A DNA stretch of 64,000 nt from Vreelandella rituensis (GTDB lineage Bacteria > Pseudomonadota > Gammaproteobacteria > Pseudomonadales > Halomonadaceae). The position numbers were made by a program, and so were the translations under genes. Below the pieces are notes generated by a model. That model ran no database searches. It was not told the origin of the DNA and saw nothing but the letters and a program-made list of their open reading frames with translations. Shown in pieces: positions 25,347 through 34,780 of this stretch. The stretch is taken from the NCBI RefSeq assembly GCF_003336665.1, contig NZ_QPIJ01000002.1, positions 124,001 to 188,000 of the forward strand. The letters run 5' to 3'. Within the stretch, counting starts at the first letter, position 1. Every line of letters starts with the position of its first letter.

Positions 25347-26639
25347 TTAGACAGAAGCCACAAGGCGCTTGGCGGGAAACACACAACGAAAGCGGGCTCC
25401 CTCGCCTGGGTGGGAGTCTATTTCCAGGTGCGCCTCATGGCGCAATAGCACATGCTTGACGATTGCCAGCCCCAGGCCGGTACCGCCGGTTTCAGTACTG
25501 CGTCCCTTATCCACACGGTAGAAGCGTTCGGTGAGGCGCGGAATATGCACCGGGTCGATGCCCTCCCCGTCATCCTCAACTTCAATGCAGGCGCCCCGAG
25601 GGTGAGTCTTCCAACGCAGGGTGATGTGGCTGCCTTCCGGGGTATAGCGCACGGCGTTGAAAGCCAGGTTGGAAACCGCGCTGCGAATTTCCTGTTCACT
25701 GCCCACCAGTTGCGCCTGGTACTCAAGCTCGATAGTCACTGCATGACGGTGACCGGAAAGTGCCAACGCATCGCGGCGGATGCCATCGAGCAACGTCTCC
25801 ATGAGCAGCGGCCGATGATCTTCACCGCCCTGGTCGATCTCCAGGCGCGACAGCATCAATAGATCGTTGACCAGATTCTGCATACGGCTGGTTTGCGCCT
25901 GCATCTGTGAAAGACCGCGGCCCAGACGCGGCGGCATCTGTTCAGCCAGATCGCTGTAGGTTTCCAGATAACCGGAAAGTACCGTCAGGGGTGTGCGCAA
26001 CTCGTGGGAGACATTGGCCACGAAATCGCGCCGCATCTGTTCCAGGCGATGCAGCCGGGTGATATCGCGAGCCATGAGCAGGCATTCGCCATCACCGTAA
26101 AGCGTCAGCTGGTATTCAAGGATGCGGCGCTCGTCGATGGGAGACGTCAAGGTCAGGGATTCGCGATAGTCTTGGGCCTTGAAGTAACTGACGAAGCGTG
26201 GGTCACGCAGCAGATTGGTGATGTGCTGGCCCCGGTCATGCGCGGCTTGCAACCCCAGCATGGCGCTGGCGGCACTGTTCCACCACTCCAGGTCACCATG
26301 GCGGTCGAGCATCACCACGCTGTCGCGCATGGCTTCCGAGGATTCCTGTATCCGTGCAAGTATCGCGCGTAGGCGTTGCTGGGTGACGCGCTGGCGTTTC
26401 TGATAACGGTAAAGCTGGTCGAACAGCTCACCCCACATCCCGGTCGCGGCAGGAGGTTCCTGCTCCGGGTATAACGTCATCCAGCGGTACAGGGCGCGCA
26501 ATCGGCGCAAGTGATAAACCAGGCATATCGCCAAGCCCGCCGCAAGACCCAGCCCCGGCGTCACTATCAGCCAGCCGACCAGGGTTCCCAGCGTTGCCGA
26601 CCATACCAGACGCCATAGCTCACGGCTCCACAATCGCAC
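25347..26639 (-). CDS. phoR: Phosphate-regulon sensor histidine kinase PhoR
   Basis: 430 residues: two N-terminal hydrophobic stretches without a large periplasmic loop, a PAS domain (about 100-195, DSVVMLDRHGDLEWWN), HisKA with phospho-acceptor His212 in FVANVSHELRTPLT, and the HATPase domain with N box NLAFNAVRYTP, DDGEGI and TGGTGLGLAIVKHV. It phosphorylates PhoB under phosphate limitation. It begins with GTG at 26639, one base after the phoB stop. Confidence 0.94.
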   Translation of the reverse strand: MRLWSRELWRLVWSATLGTLVGWLIVTPGLGLAAGLAICLVYHLRRLRALYRWMTLYPEQEPPAATGMWGELFDQLYRYQKRQRVTQQRLRAILARIQESSEAMRDSVVMLDRHGDLEWWNSAASAMLGLQAAHDRGQHITNLLRDPRFVSYFKAQDYRESLTLTSPIDERRILEYQLTLYGDGECLLMARDITRLHRLEQMRRDFVANVSHELRTPLTVLSGYLETYSDLAEQMPPRLGRGLSQMQAQTSRMQNLVNDLLMLSRLEIDQGGEDHRPLLMETLLDGIRRDALALSGHRHAVTIELEYQAQLVGSEQEIRSAVSNLAFNAVRYTPEGSHITLRWKTHPRGACIEVEDDGEGIDPVHIPRLTERFYRVDKGRSTETGGTGLGLAIVKHVLLRHEAHLEIDSHPGEGARFRCVFPAKRLVASV

Positions 26640-26640
26640 C

Positions 26641-27330
26641 CTAGCCTCTGGCCGAAAACCGGTAGCCGGTACCGCGCACGGTCTGAATCAAGTGCTGATG
26701 GGCATCGCCTAATGCCTTGCGCAAGCGACGGATATGCACGTCCACGGTGCGCTCCTCGACATAGACATTGCCTCCCCATACCTGATCCAGCAGCTGGCTA
26801 CGGGTGTAGGCGCGTTCCTGGTGGGTCATGAAAAACTGCAACAGACGGTACTCGGTAGGCCCCATTTCCAGGGACTTGCCATGCGCACTGATGCGATGAC
26901 TCATGGGGTCCAGCAGAAGGCCATCGATCTCGACGACCTCTTCGACACCGCGTGGCGTCGCTCTGCGCAGCACGGCCTTGAGCCTTGCCACCAGCTCGCG
27001 AGGGGAGAAAGGCTTGGTAATGTAATCGTCGGCCCCGGCTTCGAGACCCTGGATCTTGTTGTCCTCTTCACCCTTGGCGGTAAGCATGATGATGGGCAGC
27101 TCGGCGGTAGCTTCTTCACGTTTTAGCCGACGGGCAAGCTCGATACCACTGATGCCCGGCATCATCCAGTCCAGCAGCAGCAAATCCGGTTGATGATCCA
27201 CAATCATGGCGTGGGCGTCCTGAGCATTGCTCGCTTCAAGCACATGGTAGTCAGCCATTTCCAGGGCAACCGCGATCATTTCGCGAATCGGCGCTTCATC
27301 ATCGACAATCAGAACGGTCTTGGCGGTCAT
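26641..27330 (-). CDS. phoB: Phosphate-regulon response regulator PhoB
   Basis: 229 residues: receiver domain with Asp10/Asp11, phospho-acceptor Asp54 in [10 protein letters not shown] and the switch lysine in ITKPFSP; C-terminal OmpR-type winged helix with [12 protein letters not shown] and [18 protein letters not shown]. It activates the Pho regulon by binding Pho boxes. The start is the ATG at 27330. Its own promoter region contains two Pho boxes, so positive autoregulation is expected. Confidence 0.96.
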   Translation of the reverse strand: MTAKTVLIVDDEAPIREMIAVALEMADYHVLEASNAQDAHAMIVDHQPDLLLLDWMMPGISGIELARRLKREEATAELPIIMLTAKGEEDNKIQGLEAGADDYITKPFSPRELVARLKAVLRRATPRGVEEVVEIDGLLLDPMSHRISAHGKSLEMGPTEYRLLQFFMTHQERAYTRSQLLDQVWGGNVYVEERTVDVHIRRLRKALGDAHQHLIQTVRGTGYRFSARG

Positions 27331-27354
27331 TATGGGCGGCCTCGTGATCGAACA

Positions 27355-27405
27355 ATGACAGGTCAGTGACAATCACACCATGCCCTGATGACAATTCCAT
27401 GACAA
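27355..27405 (-). promoter_or_regulatory. Two Pho boxes upstream of phoB
   Basis: Minus strand: TTGTCAT-4 bp-TTGTCAT (27388-27405) and, 33 bp closer to the gene (three helical turns), TTGTCAC-4 bp-CTGTCAT (27355-27372). All four half-sites keep 11-bp spacing within each box. Confidence 0.88.
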
Positions 27406-27428
27406 GAAGCGTTTTTCCCAAGCAGACG

Positions 27429-28355
27429 TTACGGTTTTTCGGGTTTCTGTTCAGGCGCGGCCGAGGTACGTTTGGCACGCGGATGGGCCGCATCGTAACT
27501 GGCCGCCAGGCTTTGCCAGTCCAGCCGGGTATAGACTTGCGTGGTAGCCAGATTGGCATGGCCGAGGAGTTCCTGCACCGCGCGCAAATCCTGGCTGGAC
27601 TCGAGCAGATGGCTGGCGAAGGAATGACGCAATCGGTGCGGGTGCAAGTGCTCCGGCAAACCGCGGGCCACGGCCAGTTGCGCCAGACGTTTTTGAATCG
27701 CACGATGGCCCAGGCGAGCCCCGCGCACCCCGACGAACAGAGCGGTTTCGCCCTGGCCGGCAAGCAATGGGCGTTGCTCCTGCCACTGGCCCAGCGCCAC
27801 CTGAGCACGCTGGCCCACCGGTATCTGGCGGGGCTTGCTTCCCTTGCCCATGACCCGTACCTGATGGCCATGAACGTCAGGCTCATCCAGAGCGGCAAGC
27901 TCCGCCAGGCGCAAGCCACTGGAATAGAACAGCTCAAGTATCGCCTGGTCGCGTAATGCCAACGGCGAGCCATCATGAGGGGTATCCAGAAACTGGCTGA
28001 GCTGGTCCACATCCAGTGGCCGCGGCAGGTGGCTGGGCTGGCGCGGCGTGCGCAATAGCGTTACCGGGTTATGCGCCAGTATCCCTTGCTTGACCAGGTA
28101 ATCGGCAAAACGTGAGAGTGCCGCACGGCGTCGGGCCAAACTGCTGGGAGCCAGTCCCCGGCTACGTTCGCGTCCCAGAAAAGCCCGCAACAGGGCGGTA
28201 TCCAGTGCTTCCGCGACATGCACATCACGGCTCATCGTGAAGGCTTGCAAGGCGCTGAGATCCTGTGAATAGGCTTTCAACGTGGCAGGGCTGGCATGGC
28301 GTCGCATCTGCGCCAGAAATGCCGTGATACTTCCCTCGAGCGGGGTATCAAGCAT
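27429..28355 (-). CDS. xerC: Site-specific tyrosine recombinase XerC
   Basis: 308 residues: N-terminal SAM-like domain and catalytic domain with Arg149 (SSGLRLAEL), Lys171 (VMGKGSKPR), HxxR at His240/Arg243 (HPHRLRHSFA), His266 (LLGHANLA) and the nucleophile Tyr275 (TTQVYTRLDW). With XerD it resolves chromosome dimers at dif. The first codons overlap the end of the DUF484 gene by 8 bp. It is the last gene of the lptM-lysA-dapF-DUF484-xerC run; the C-terminal tail is Pro/Lys-rich. Confidence 0.94.
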   Translation of the reverse strand: MLDTPLEGSITAFLAQMRRHASPATLKAYSQDLSALQAFTMSRDVHVAEALDTALLRAFLGRERSRGLAPSSLARRRAALSRFADYLVKQGILAHNPVTLLRTPRQPSHLPRPLDVDQLSQFLDTPHDGSPLALRDQAILELFYSSGLRLAELAALDEPDVHGHQVRVMGKGSKPRQIPVGQRAQVALGQWQEQRPLLAGQGETALFVGVRGARLGHRAIQKRLAQLAVARGLPEHLHPHRLRHSFASHLLESSQDLRAVQELLGHANLATTQVYTRLDWQSLAASYDAAHPRAKRTSAAPEQKPEKP

Positions 28356-29058
28356 AAGGTCCCAGGCGCGTCAGCAAGCGGGCCATCACATCACCCAGAT
28401 ACTCGGTGAACAGGGTGTCCATGCTGGCGCAATAACTTGCCGGGTCGGGACTGGCGAGCAGCAGATACCCCAGCGGCTGCCCGGCGGAAAGTCGAGTGAT
28501 GGCGCAAGAACCCGCCTTGCGCGGTGGTTTGGTATGCGGCAACAGGCATTTCCAGTCGCTGACACTTAACTTGGCGCAGCGGCTGGTACGTCCATCAAGC
28601 AGCGCGGTCAGGCGCTTGGTAGCATGCTGATCCAGCACCTGACGCGGTGGCTGGGGCGGAGCGGGTTCGTTATCGCTGAGTTCCGCCGGACACCAGAGCG
28701 CCATGGCCGGCGTTGCAAAACGCTCGCTGAGCTGGGTGGCCAAGGCCTGAGCCAGGGTGTCTCGATCTTCGGCTTCTACCAAGGCCAGCAAGGTTTCCCG
28801 CAGGCGCCGATACTGTGTTTCATTGTGGCGCGCGGTTTCCAGCAGGTGTTCCAACCGGCTTTCGGCATGCTCGGCACGCCGGCGCAGGTCGAGCACCAGA
28901 CGTTCCAATAGCGAGATCGCACCCTGGGTATCCGGATGAGGAACCTTGAGCTGCTGCAGCAACCCTTCACGCCCGATAAAAAAGTCCGGATGACGCGCCA
29001 GCCAGAAGGCTACCTGATCGGGGTCGAGGGTTTTGCGCGGCTCGGGGGCTGAAGACAT
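28348..29058 (-). CDS. DUF484 family protein
   Basis: 236 residues, soluble. It begins with the typical DPDQVAFWLARHPDFF, followed by a coiled coil (LLERLVLDLRRRAEHAESRLEHL) and a GAF-like C-terminal domain ending near YLGDVMARLLTRLG. This family is regularly encoded between dapF and xerC; its function is not established. The ATG at 29058 is seven bases after AGGAG; a GTG directly before it is a less likely start. Confidence 0.9.
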   Translation of the reverse strand: MSSAPEPRKTLDPDQVAFWLARHPDFFIGREGLLQQLKVPHPDTQGAISLLERLVLDLRRRAEHAESRLEHLLETARHNETQYRRLRETLLALVEAEDRDTLAQALATQLSERFATPAMALWCPAELSDNEPAPPQPPRQVLDQHATKRLTALLDGRTSRCAKLSVSDWKCLLPHTKPPRKAGSCAITRLSAGQPLGYLLLASPDPASYCASMDTLFTEYLGDVMARLLTRLGPYA

Positions 29059-29105
29059 CACCTTACTCCTGTTTACGCTATCGCGACGGTTTGCGCTTGG
29101 CCGCG

Positions 29106-29939
29106 TCAGCTTAACGCGACGCGGCCATCAAACACACGTGTTGCCGGGCCGACCATAATCAACGCAGCTTCCGGGTCCGGCCATTCGATCATCAAGTCAC
29201 CACCCGGCAGCGTTACCTTAACCGGGCTTTTCAATAGCCCTTGGCGAATTCCGCTGGCAACGGCGGCACAGGCGCCGGTACCGCAGGCCAAGGTCTCGCC
29301 GCTGCCACGCTCATAGACACGCAGACGAATCTCGCTGGGCGAGAGCACCTGCATGAAACCAACATTGACCCGCTGGGGAAAGCGCGGATGCGCTTCCACC
29401 AAGGGCCCCAGACGCTCCACCGGCGCAGTATCCACATCATCGACCTGGATCACCGCATGCGGATTGCCCATCGATACCACCCCCAGCTCAAGGGTCTCGT
29501 CGCCGACCGCCAGGCTATGCAACGGTTGGTCGCCCGGCGCATCGAACGGCAATGCCGAGGGCGTGAAGCGCGGTCGTCCCATGTCCACGCGCACCATACC
29601 GTCATGCTGCACCTTGAGAACCAGCGGGCCACCGGCGGTCTCGACCCGAATCTCATGCTTGTGGGTAAGACGTTGATCGCGCACGAAGCGGGCGAAACAG
29701 CGGGCTCCATTGCCGCAGTTTTCCACTTCACTGCCATCGGCATTGAAGATACGGTAGCGAAAATCCATTTCCGGGTCGCGAGGCGGCTCGACGATCAACA
29801 GCTGGTCGAAACCGATCCCCAGACGACGATCGGCAAGCTGTCGAATCTGCTCATTGCGCAGACGGGCGCGCTGAGTCACCAGATCGACCACCACGAAATC
29901 ATTGCCCAGCCCGTGCATCTTGGTGAAATGCAGCAGCAT
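29106..29939 (-). CDS. dapF: Diaminopimelate epimerase
   Basis: 277 residues, two-domain epimerase. Catalytic cysteines are Cys75 ([12 protein letters not shown]) and Cys219 ([10 protein letters not shown]). [15 protein letters not shown] is the canonical start. It converts LL- to meso-diaminopimelate for lysine and peptidoglycan. The ATG at 29939 overlaps the lysA stop codon (TGATG), so it is translationally coupled to the next enzyme of the same pathway. Confidence 0.96.
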   Translation of the reverse strand: MLLHFTKMHGLGNDFVVVDLVTQRARLRNEQIRQLADRRLGIGFDQLLIVEPPRDPEMDFRYRIFNADGSEVENCGNGARCFARFVRDQRLTHKHEIRVETAGGPLVLKVQHDGMVRVDMGRPRFTPSALPFDAPGDQPLHSLAVGDETLELGVVSMGNPHAVIQVDDVDTAPVERLGPLVEAHPRFPQRVNVGFMQVLSPSEIRLRVYERGSGETLACGTGACAAVASGIRQGLLKSPVKVTLPGGDLMIEWPDPEAALIMVGPATRVFDGRVALS

Positions 29940-31210
29940 CAAACGCTCCCTGCCGGTAGCAAGGTTTCGCCGGCCCACAAATCCGCCAGGCGCTCGCGAG
30001 CACGCACCACATGACACTCCATGCCATCCACCATAAGCTCCGCCGGGCGGGGGCGGCTGTTGTAATTCGAGGCCATCACAAAGCCATAGGCGCCCGCTGA
30101 ACGTACCGCCAGAAGGTCCCCCGGAGCAATCGCAAGCTCACGCTCCTTGCCCAGGAAGTCCCCGGTTTCGCATACCGGTCCGACCACATCGTAAAGCGCC
30201 GACTCCCGGGCATGGCGCGTGTCCACCGGCACGATGGCCTGCCACGCCTGGTACAGCGCCGGGCGAATCATGTCGTTCATGCCAGCATCGATGATGGCGA
30301 AGTTCTTGGTCTCTCCGGGCTTGAGAAACTCGACCCGGGTCAGCAGCACCCCGGCGTTGGCGGCAATCGAGCGACCGGGCTCGAACAGCAGCGTCAGACG
30401 CTTGCCGCCCTCCCAGCGCGAAAGCCGCTCGAGCAAGGCGGTGGCGTAATCGAACGGCTGCGGCGGTCGTTCATCGCGATAGGTCACACCCAGGCCGCCC
30501 CCCAGATCCAGGTGGTCGATCTCGATCCCCTGGTCGCGCAGACGCTCAAGCAACACCAGCAGGCGTTCCAGGGCATCCAGAAAGGGTGCGGTTTCCGTCA
30601 ACTGGGAGCCGATGTGGCAATCCAGCCCGACCACTTTCAGGTGCGCCATCCCCGCCGCCTGGGTATACACATCCAGGGCATCATCCACCGCAATGCCGAA
30701 CTTGTTGTCCTTCAAGCCGGTGGAAATATAGGGATGGGTGCCGGCATCGACATCCGGATTGACGCGCAACGACACCGAGGCAACCTTGCCCAGGCGCTCA
30801 GCCACACGATTGAGGCGTTCAAGCTCAGGGCGCGATTCCACATTGAAGCACTTGATACCCACTTCCAGGGCACGGGCCATTTCCGCTTCCTGCTTGGCCA
30901 CGCCGGAAAACACCACCTTGGCCGGGTCGCCGCCCGCCGCCAGGACGCGCTCGAGCTCGCCGACGGAAACGATATCGAACCCCGCCCCCAGCCGTGCCAG
31001 CAGCCCCAGCACCGCCAGGTTGGAATTGGCCTTTACCGCATAGCAGATCAAATGCGAATGGCTGCCCAAGGCTTCGGTGTAGGCACGAAAATGCCGTTCA
31101 AGCGTGGCCTTGGAATACACATAGCACGGCGTGCCATGCTCGGCGGCAATGCGGGAAAGGGGTACCTCTTCGGCATACAGCACGCCGTCGCGATAATTGA
31201 AATAATCCAT
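29939..31210 (-). CDS. lysA: Diaminopimelate decarboxylase
   Basis: 423 residues, PLP fold type III. PLP lysine is Lys60 in CYAVKANSN; other motifs are [24 protein letters not shown], and CETGDFLG from the neighbouring subunit's active site. It makes lysine from meso-diaminopimelate. The ATG follows the lptM stop codon directly, and dapF overlaps its end, so lptM-lysA-dapF is one translational unit. Confidence 0.96.
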   Translation of the reverse strand: MDYFNYRDGVLYAEEVPLSRIAAEHGTPCYVYSKATLERHFRAYTEALGSHSHLICYAVKANSNLAVLGLLARLGAGFDIVSVGELERVLAAGGDPAKVVFSGVAKQEAEMARALEVGIKCFNVESRPELERLNRVAERLGKVASVSLRVNPDVDAGTHPYISTGLKDNKFGIAVDDALDVYTQAAGMAHLKVVGLDCHIGSQLTETAPFLDALERLLVLLERLRDQGIEIDHLDLGGGLGVTYRDERPPQPFDYATALLERLSRWEGGKRLTLLFEPGRSIAANAGVLLTRVEFLKPGETKNFAIIDAGMNDMIRPALYQAWQAIVPVDTRHARESALYDVVGPVCETGDFLGKERELAIAPGDLLAVRSAGAYGFVMASNYNSRPRPAELMVDGMECHVVRARERLADLWAGETLLPAGSV

Positions 31211-31384
31211 TCAGGTCTCCTGCTCGACCGCTGGCGAGGTGGATGGCGCTTGCTCGGGCTGCGCTGGTGAAGTCGGCTCTTGTGACGACTGCTCTGGAGA
31301 TGGCAAGTACAACGGCCCTTTCTGGCCGCAGCCGGCCAGCAGTATTGCCACGGCGAATATTACCAAGCCGCTGACAACACGCAT
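31211..31384 (-). CDS. lptM: LptM (YifL) small lipoprotein
   Basis: 57 residues. A short signal peptide ends in the lipobox LAGC (Cys19), immediately followed by GQKGPLYLP, the signature of LptM, then a Pro/Ser/Glu-rich tail. LptM assists disulfide maturation of the LptD-LptE lipopolysaccharide translocon at the outer membrane. The ATG overlaps the argH stop (TGATG) and its own stop abuts the lysA ATG. Placement between argH and lysA/dapF is typical of gammaproteobacteria. Confidence 0.92.
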   Translation of the reverse strand: MRVVSGLVIFAVAILLAGCGQKGPLYLPSPEQSSQEPTSPAQPEQAPSTSPAVEQET

Positions 31385-32787
31385 CACATCGCGTCCTTGA
31401 GCACGCTCACTGCATCACGCGCACGCTGCGCCGCTGCCCGCACCTGATTGGGAGCGGTGCCACCGATATGGTTACGCGCCGCGACCGAGCCTTCTAGGGT
31501 CAAGACCTCGAAGACATCCTCTTCGATGATGTCGGAGAACTGCTTGAGCTCAGTGAGGCTCATCTCGGAAAGGTCTTTTTCTTCGCGTAACCCGAACGCG
31601 ACCGACTGGCCGACGATCTCATGGGCATCGCGGAACGCCACGCCCTTGCGCACCAGGTAATCGGCGAGGTCGGTGGCGGTAGAGAACCCCTTGAGCGCCG
31701 CGACCTCCATGTTGGCCTTTTTGGGTTCGATGGCGGGCACCATGTCGGCAAAGGCTTTCAGGCAGTCGCGCACGGTGTCGACGGCGTCAAACAGCGGCTC
31801 CTTGTCTTCCTGATTGTCCTTGTTGTAGGCCAGCGGCTGGGATTTCATCAGCGTCAGCAAAGCCATCAAGTGGCCGTAGACACGTCCGGTCTTGCCGCGC
31901 ACCAATTCCGGCACATCGGGATTCTTCTTTTGCGGCATGATCGAAGAGCCGGTGCAGAAACGATCCGGCAAATCGATGAAATCGAATTGGGCACTGGTCC
32001 ACAGCACCAGTTCTTCGCTCATGCGCGACAGGTGCATCAGCAGAATGCTGGCGAAGCTGGTGAATTCGATCGCGAAATCGCGATCCGACACCGCATCCAG
32101 GGAGTTCTCCGCCGGGCGCGAAAAGCCCAGCAATTCCGCGGTAATGTGGCGGTCGATCGGGTAGGTGGTGCCGGCCAGGGCGGCAGCGCCCAGGGGCATC
32201 ACATTGACTCGCTTGCGGCAATCGAGCAGGCGTTCGTGGTCGCGGGCCAGCATTTCCTGCCAAGCCAGCAGATGATGGCCAAAGGTAACCGGCTGGGCGG
32301 TCTGGAGGTGAGTGAAGCCGGGCATGATGGTCTCGGCTTCGCGGTCGGCGAGCTCGATCATGCCTTCACGCAGACGCACCAGCTCGACTTCGATCACATC
32401 GATTTCGTCACGCAGGAACAAGCGAATATCGGTGGCTACCTGGTCGTTACGTGAGCGCCCGGTGTGCAGCTTCTTGCCGGTAATGCCGATCTTGTCGGTC
32501 AACCGCGCCTCGATGTTCATGTGAACGTCTTCCAGCGGCACCGACCACTGGAACTCGCCGCGCTCGATCTCGGCGGCGATCTCGTTGAGACCTTCAACGA
32601 TGGCGTTACGCTCTTCGTCACTCAGCACACCGACGCGGGCCAGCATGGTGGCGTGGGCGACCGAGCCTCGAATATCCTGGCGTGCCAGGCGCTGGTCGAA
32701 GGTGACCGAGGCAGTAAAACGTTCGACAAACGCATCGGTGGGCTCGCTGAAGCGACCGCCCCAGGACTGGTTAGTGGCTTGGCTCAT
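31384..32787 (-). CDS. argH: Argininosuccinate lyase
   Basis: 467 residues of the fumarase/aspartase superfamily. The start [15 protein letters not shown] is canonical; [25 protein letters not shown] and the catalytic loop [12 protein letters not shown] follow in order. It releases arginine and fumarate from argininosuccinate. The ATG at 32787 has only a weak ribosome-binding site; the upstream frame to 32841 is not conserved-looking. It is divergent from hemC, as in Pseudomonas. Confidence 0.95.
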   Translation of the reverse strand: MSQATNQSWGGRFSEPTDAFVERFTASVTFDQRLARQDIRGSVAHATMLARVGVLSDEERNAIVEGLNEIAAEIERGEFQWSVPLEDVHMNIEARLTDKIGITGKKLHTGRSRNDQVATDIRLFLRDEIDVIEVELVRLREGMIELADREAETIMPGFTHLQTAQPVTFGHHLLAWQEMLARDHERLLDCRKRVNVMPLGAAALAGTTYPIDRHITAELLGFSRPAENSLDAVSDRDFAIEFTSFASILLMHLSRMSEELVLWTSAQFDFIDLPDRFCTGSSIMPQKKNPDVPELVRGKTGRVYGHLMALLTLMKSQPLAYNKDNQEDKEPLFDAVDTVRDCLKAFADMVPAIEPKKANMEVAALKGFSTATDLADYLVRKGVAFRDAHEIVGQSVAFGLREEKDLSEMSLTELKQFSDIIEEDVFEVLTLEGSVAARNHIGGTAPNQVRAAAQRARDAVSVLKDAM

Positions 32788-32828
32788 CTGGCGGATATCC
32801 TGCAAACAATGAAGTCGAAAACACACAT

Positions 32829-32854
32829 GAAAAATAATCACGAAAAATGATCAT
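32829..32854. repeat. Two tandem 13-bp units in the argH leader
   Basis: GAAAAATAATCAC (32829) and GAAAAATGATCAT (32842), two differences, 42 bp upstream of the argH start. Confidence 0.7.
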
Positions 32855-32946
32855 GGAGATTGCCGGAAAGTGTACCAGAGTCACCCCCTCTCGCGGCACG
32901 CCGTTTTACTCACCCCACAGCCATCGCACGGCGGGGAACCTTGCTA

Positions 32947-32970
32947 ACTATTTTTACGACTATTTTTACT
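32947..32970. repeat. Two tandem 12-bp units in the hemC promoter region
   Basis: ACTATTTTTACG and ACTATTTTTACT. The second unit ends in TTTACT, which with TTATGAT at about 32986 could form the -35 and -10 of the hemC promoter, so copy number could affect promoter choice. Confidence 0.65.
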
Positions 32971-33042
32971 GTGTGGCCGGGTGCTTTATGATGAGGCCTA
33001 TCACAGGTTGATTGGCCGTGTCAGCGGCAAAGGGAGAATCAC

Positions 33043-33987
33043 GTGCAAACCATTACCAAGCTACGCATTGCCACGCGTAAAAGCCAACTTGCCATGTGGC
33101 AGGCTGAATACGTTCGTGACCGCTTGATGGCGGCCAACCCGGGGCTTGAGGTGGAGCTGGTTCCCCTTTCCACCCGAGGCGACAAGATTCTGGATACACC
33201 GCTTTCCAAAATCGGCGGGAAGGCCTTGTTCGTCAAGGAGTTGGAAGAAGCGATGCTCGACGGTCGTGCCGACATCGCGGTGCACTCCATGAAAGACGTG
33301 CCCATGCACTTTCCCGAGGGTCTGGGGCTCTCGGTGATCCTGGAAGGTGCCGACCCCACCGATGCGTTCGTTTCCAACCACTACGCCAGCCTGGATGAGC
33401 TGCCGGAAGGCGCCCGCGTGGGTACCGCCAGCCTGCGGCGTGGACTACAGATGCGCGAAGCCCGCCCGGATCTGGAGATCCTGAATTTACGCGGTAACGT
33501 CCAGACTCGCCTGGGCAAGCTCGATGCTGGTGAGTTCGAGGCGATCATTCTGGCCACCTCCGGCTTGAAGCGCCTGGGACTTGAGGAACGCATCGCCCTG
33601 GCGCTCCCGCCGGAAGTCTGCTTGCCCGCCTGCGGCCAAGGGGCGCTGGGCATCGAGTGTCGCCTGCACGATCCCGAGCTGATCCATTTGTTGGCACCGC
33701 TGGATGACCCGGACACCGCGACCCGCGTGCGTGCCGAACGTGCCATGAACACCCGCCTGGAAGGCGGCTGCCAGGTTCCCATCGGGGGTCACGCCATCAT
33801 CGAGGCCGACAATGTGACCCTGTGGTTACGCGGCTTGGTGGGCAACCCGGACGGCACCCAAGTGCTGCGTGCCGAAGGCCGTGGTTCGATGCACGAACCT
33901 GAAGCCCTGGGCATTCGCGTTGCCGAAGAGCTGCTTGACCTGGGCGCCGGCGAGATACTCGCTGAGGTCTACGGCGCCAGCGAATGA
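33043..33987 (+). CDS. hemC: Porphobilinogen deaminase (hydroxymethylbilane synthase)
   Basis: 314 residues. [17 protein letters not shown], catalytic Asp in [18 protein letters not shown] and the dipyrromethane cofactor cysteine Cys243 in LEGGCQVP. It polymerises four porphobilinogens for tetrapyrrole synthesis. It starts with GTG at 33043 after a clear GGGAG. First gene of hemC-hemD-hemX-hemY; the hemD start overlaps its end by 4 bp (ATGA). Confidence 0.96.
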   Translation: MQTITKLRIATRKSQLAMWQAEYVRDRLMAANPGLEVELVPLSTRGDKILDTPLSKIGGKALFVKELEEAMLDGRADIAVHSMKDVPMHFPEGLGLSVILEGADPTDAFVSNHYASLDELPEGARVGTASLRRGLQMREARPDLEILNLRGNVQTRLGKLDAGEFEAIILATSGLKRLGLEERIALALPPEVCLPACGQGALGIECRLHDPELIHLLAPLDDPDTATRVRAERAMNTRLEGGCQVPIGGHAIIEADNVTLWLRGLVGNPDGTQVLRAEGRGSMHEPEALGIRVAEELLDLGAGEILAEVYGASE

Positions 33988-34763
33988 GTGCACCGGTGTT
34001 GATCTGCCGCCCGGGTGAGCGCGGTGAGGTATTGGCTGACGCCATTATCGCGCAGGGCTTCGAGGTTGAACGCCTTGAGGCGATGACCCTGGAAGCCCTG
34101 CCCGACCCCCCCGCCTTGCGTACTACCTGGCTAAACATCGACAATTTTCATAAGGTTGTAGTGGTCAGTCCCTTTGCCGCCCAATGTCTGAGCGAGGCAT
34201 TCGACCGTTACTGGCCACAGTTGCCGGTCGGGATCGACTACTATGCAGTAGGTAACGCTACAGCGGCCACGCTCCATGAAACTCTCGGCGTGGCGGTACA
34301 TGTGCCGCCGCCTCAAGCCGGGGAAGACACCAGCGAAGCGCTGCTGGCGCTGGGGTCGCTGCAAGGGCTGGCTAACCAGCGCATCCTGCTGGTGGCGGGG
34401 GAAGGCGGCCGCGCCTTACTCGGCGAAACATTAGCCGAACGTGGTGCAAACGTGACGCGCCTGGCGGTCTATCGGCGCTGTTTCAAAGCACCGTCTATCG
34501 ACTTGCAGCGGCGTCTTCAAGATGGAAATTATCAAGCGTTGGTCGTCACTAGCGGCGAATTGCTTGAACATCTGGCAAAATGGTGCGATCAGGCAGCCTT
34601 GAACCAACCGCTAATCGTTTCCAGTCGCCGTTTGGCTACACTGGCCGACACACTGGGCTTTCGTGCCCCCATGGTGGCGTCGGGAGCAACACCGAATGCA
34701 CTGACAGCCGCGTTGGCTCGGGCCTGTAACCCGAAGGGTGCCGATGTCGATCCAGGAACTTAA
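33984..34763 (+). CDS. hemD: Uroporphyrinogen-III synthase
   Basis: 259 residues of the two-domain HemD fold: [17 protein letters not shown] at the start, [25 protein letters not shown] and [22 protein letters not shown]. HemD sequences are poorly conserved, but position after hemC and these motifs are decisive. It closes hydroxymethylbilane into uroporphyrinogen III. The start overlaps hemC by 4 bp. Confidence 0.93.
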   Translation: MSAPVLICRPGERGEVLADAIIAQGFEVERLEAMTLEALPDPPALRTTWLNIDNFHKVVVVSPFAAQCLSEAFDRYWPQLPVGIDYYAVGNATAATLHETLGVAVHVPPPQAGEDTSEALLALGSLQGLANQRILLVAGEGGRALLGETLAERGANVTRLAVYRRCFKAPSIDLQRRLQDGNYQALVVTSGELLEHLAKWCDQAALNQPLIVSSRRLATLADTLGFRAPMVASGATPNALTAALARACNPKGADVDPGT

Positions 34764-34780
34764 CAAGGGCTAGCGACAGA

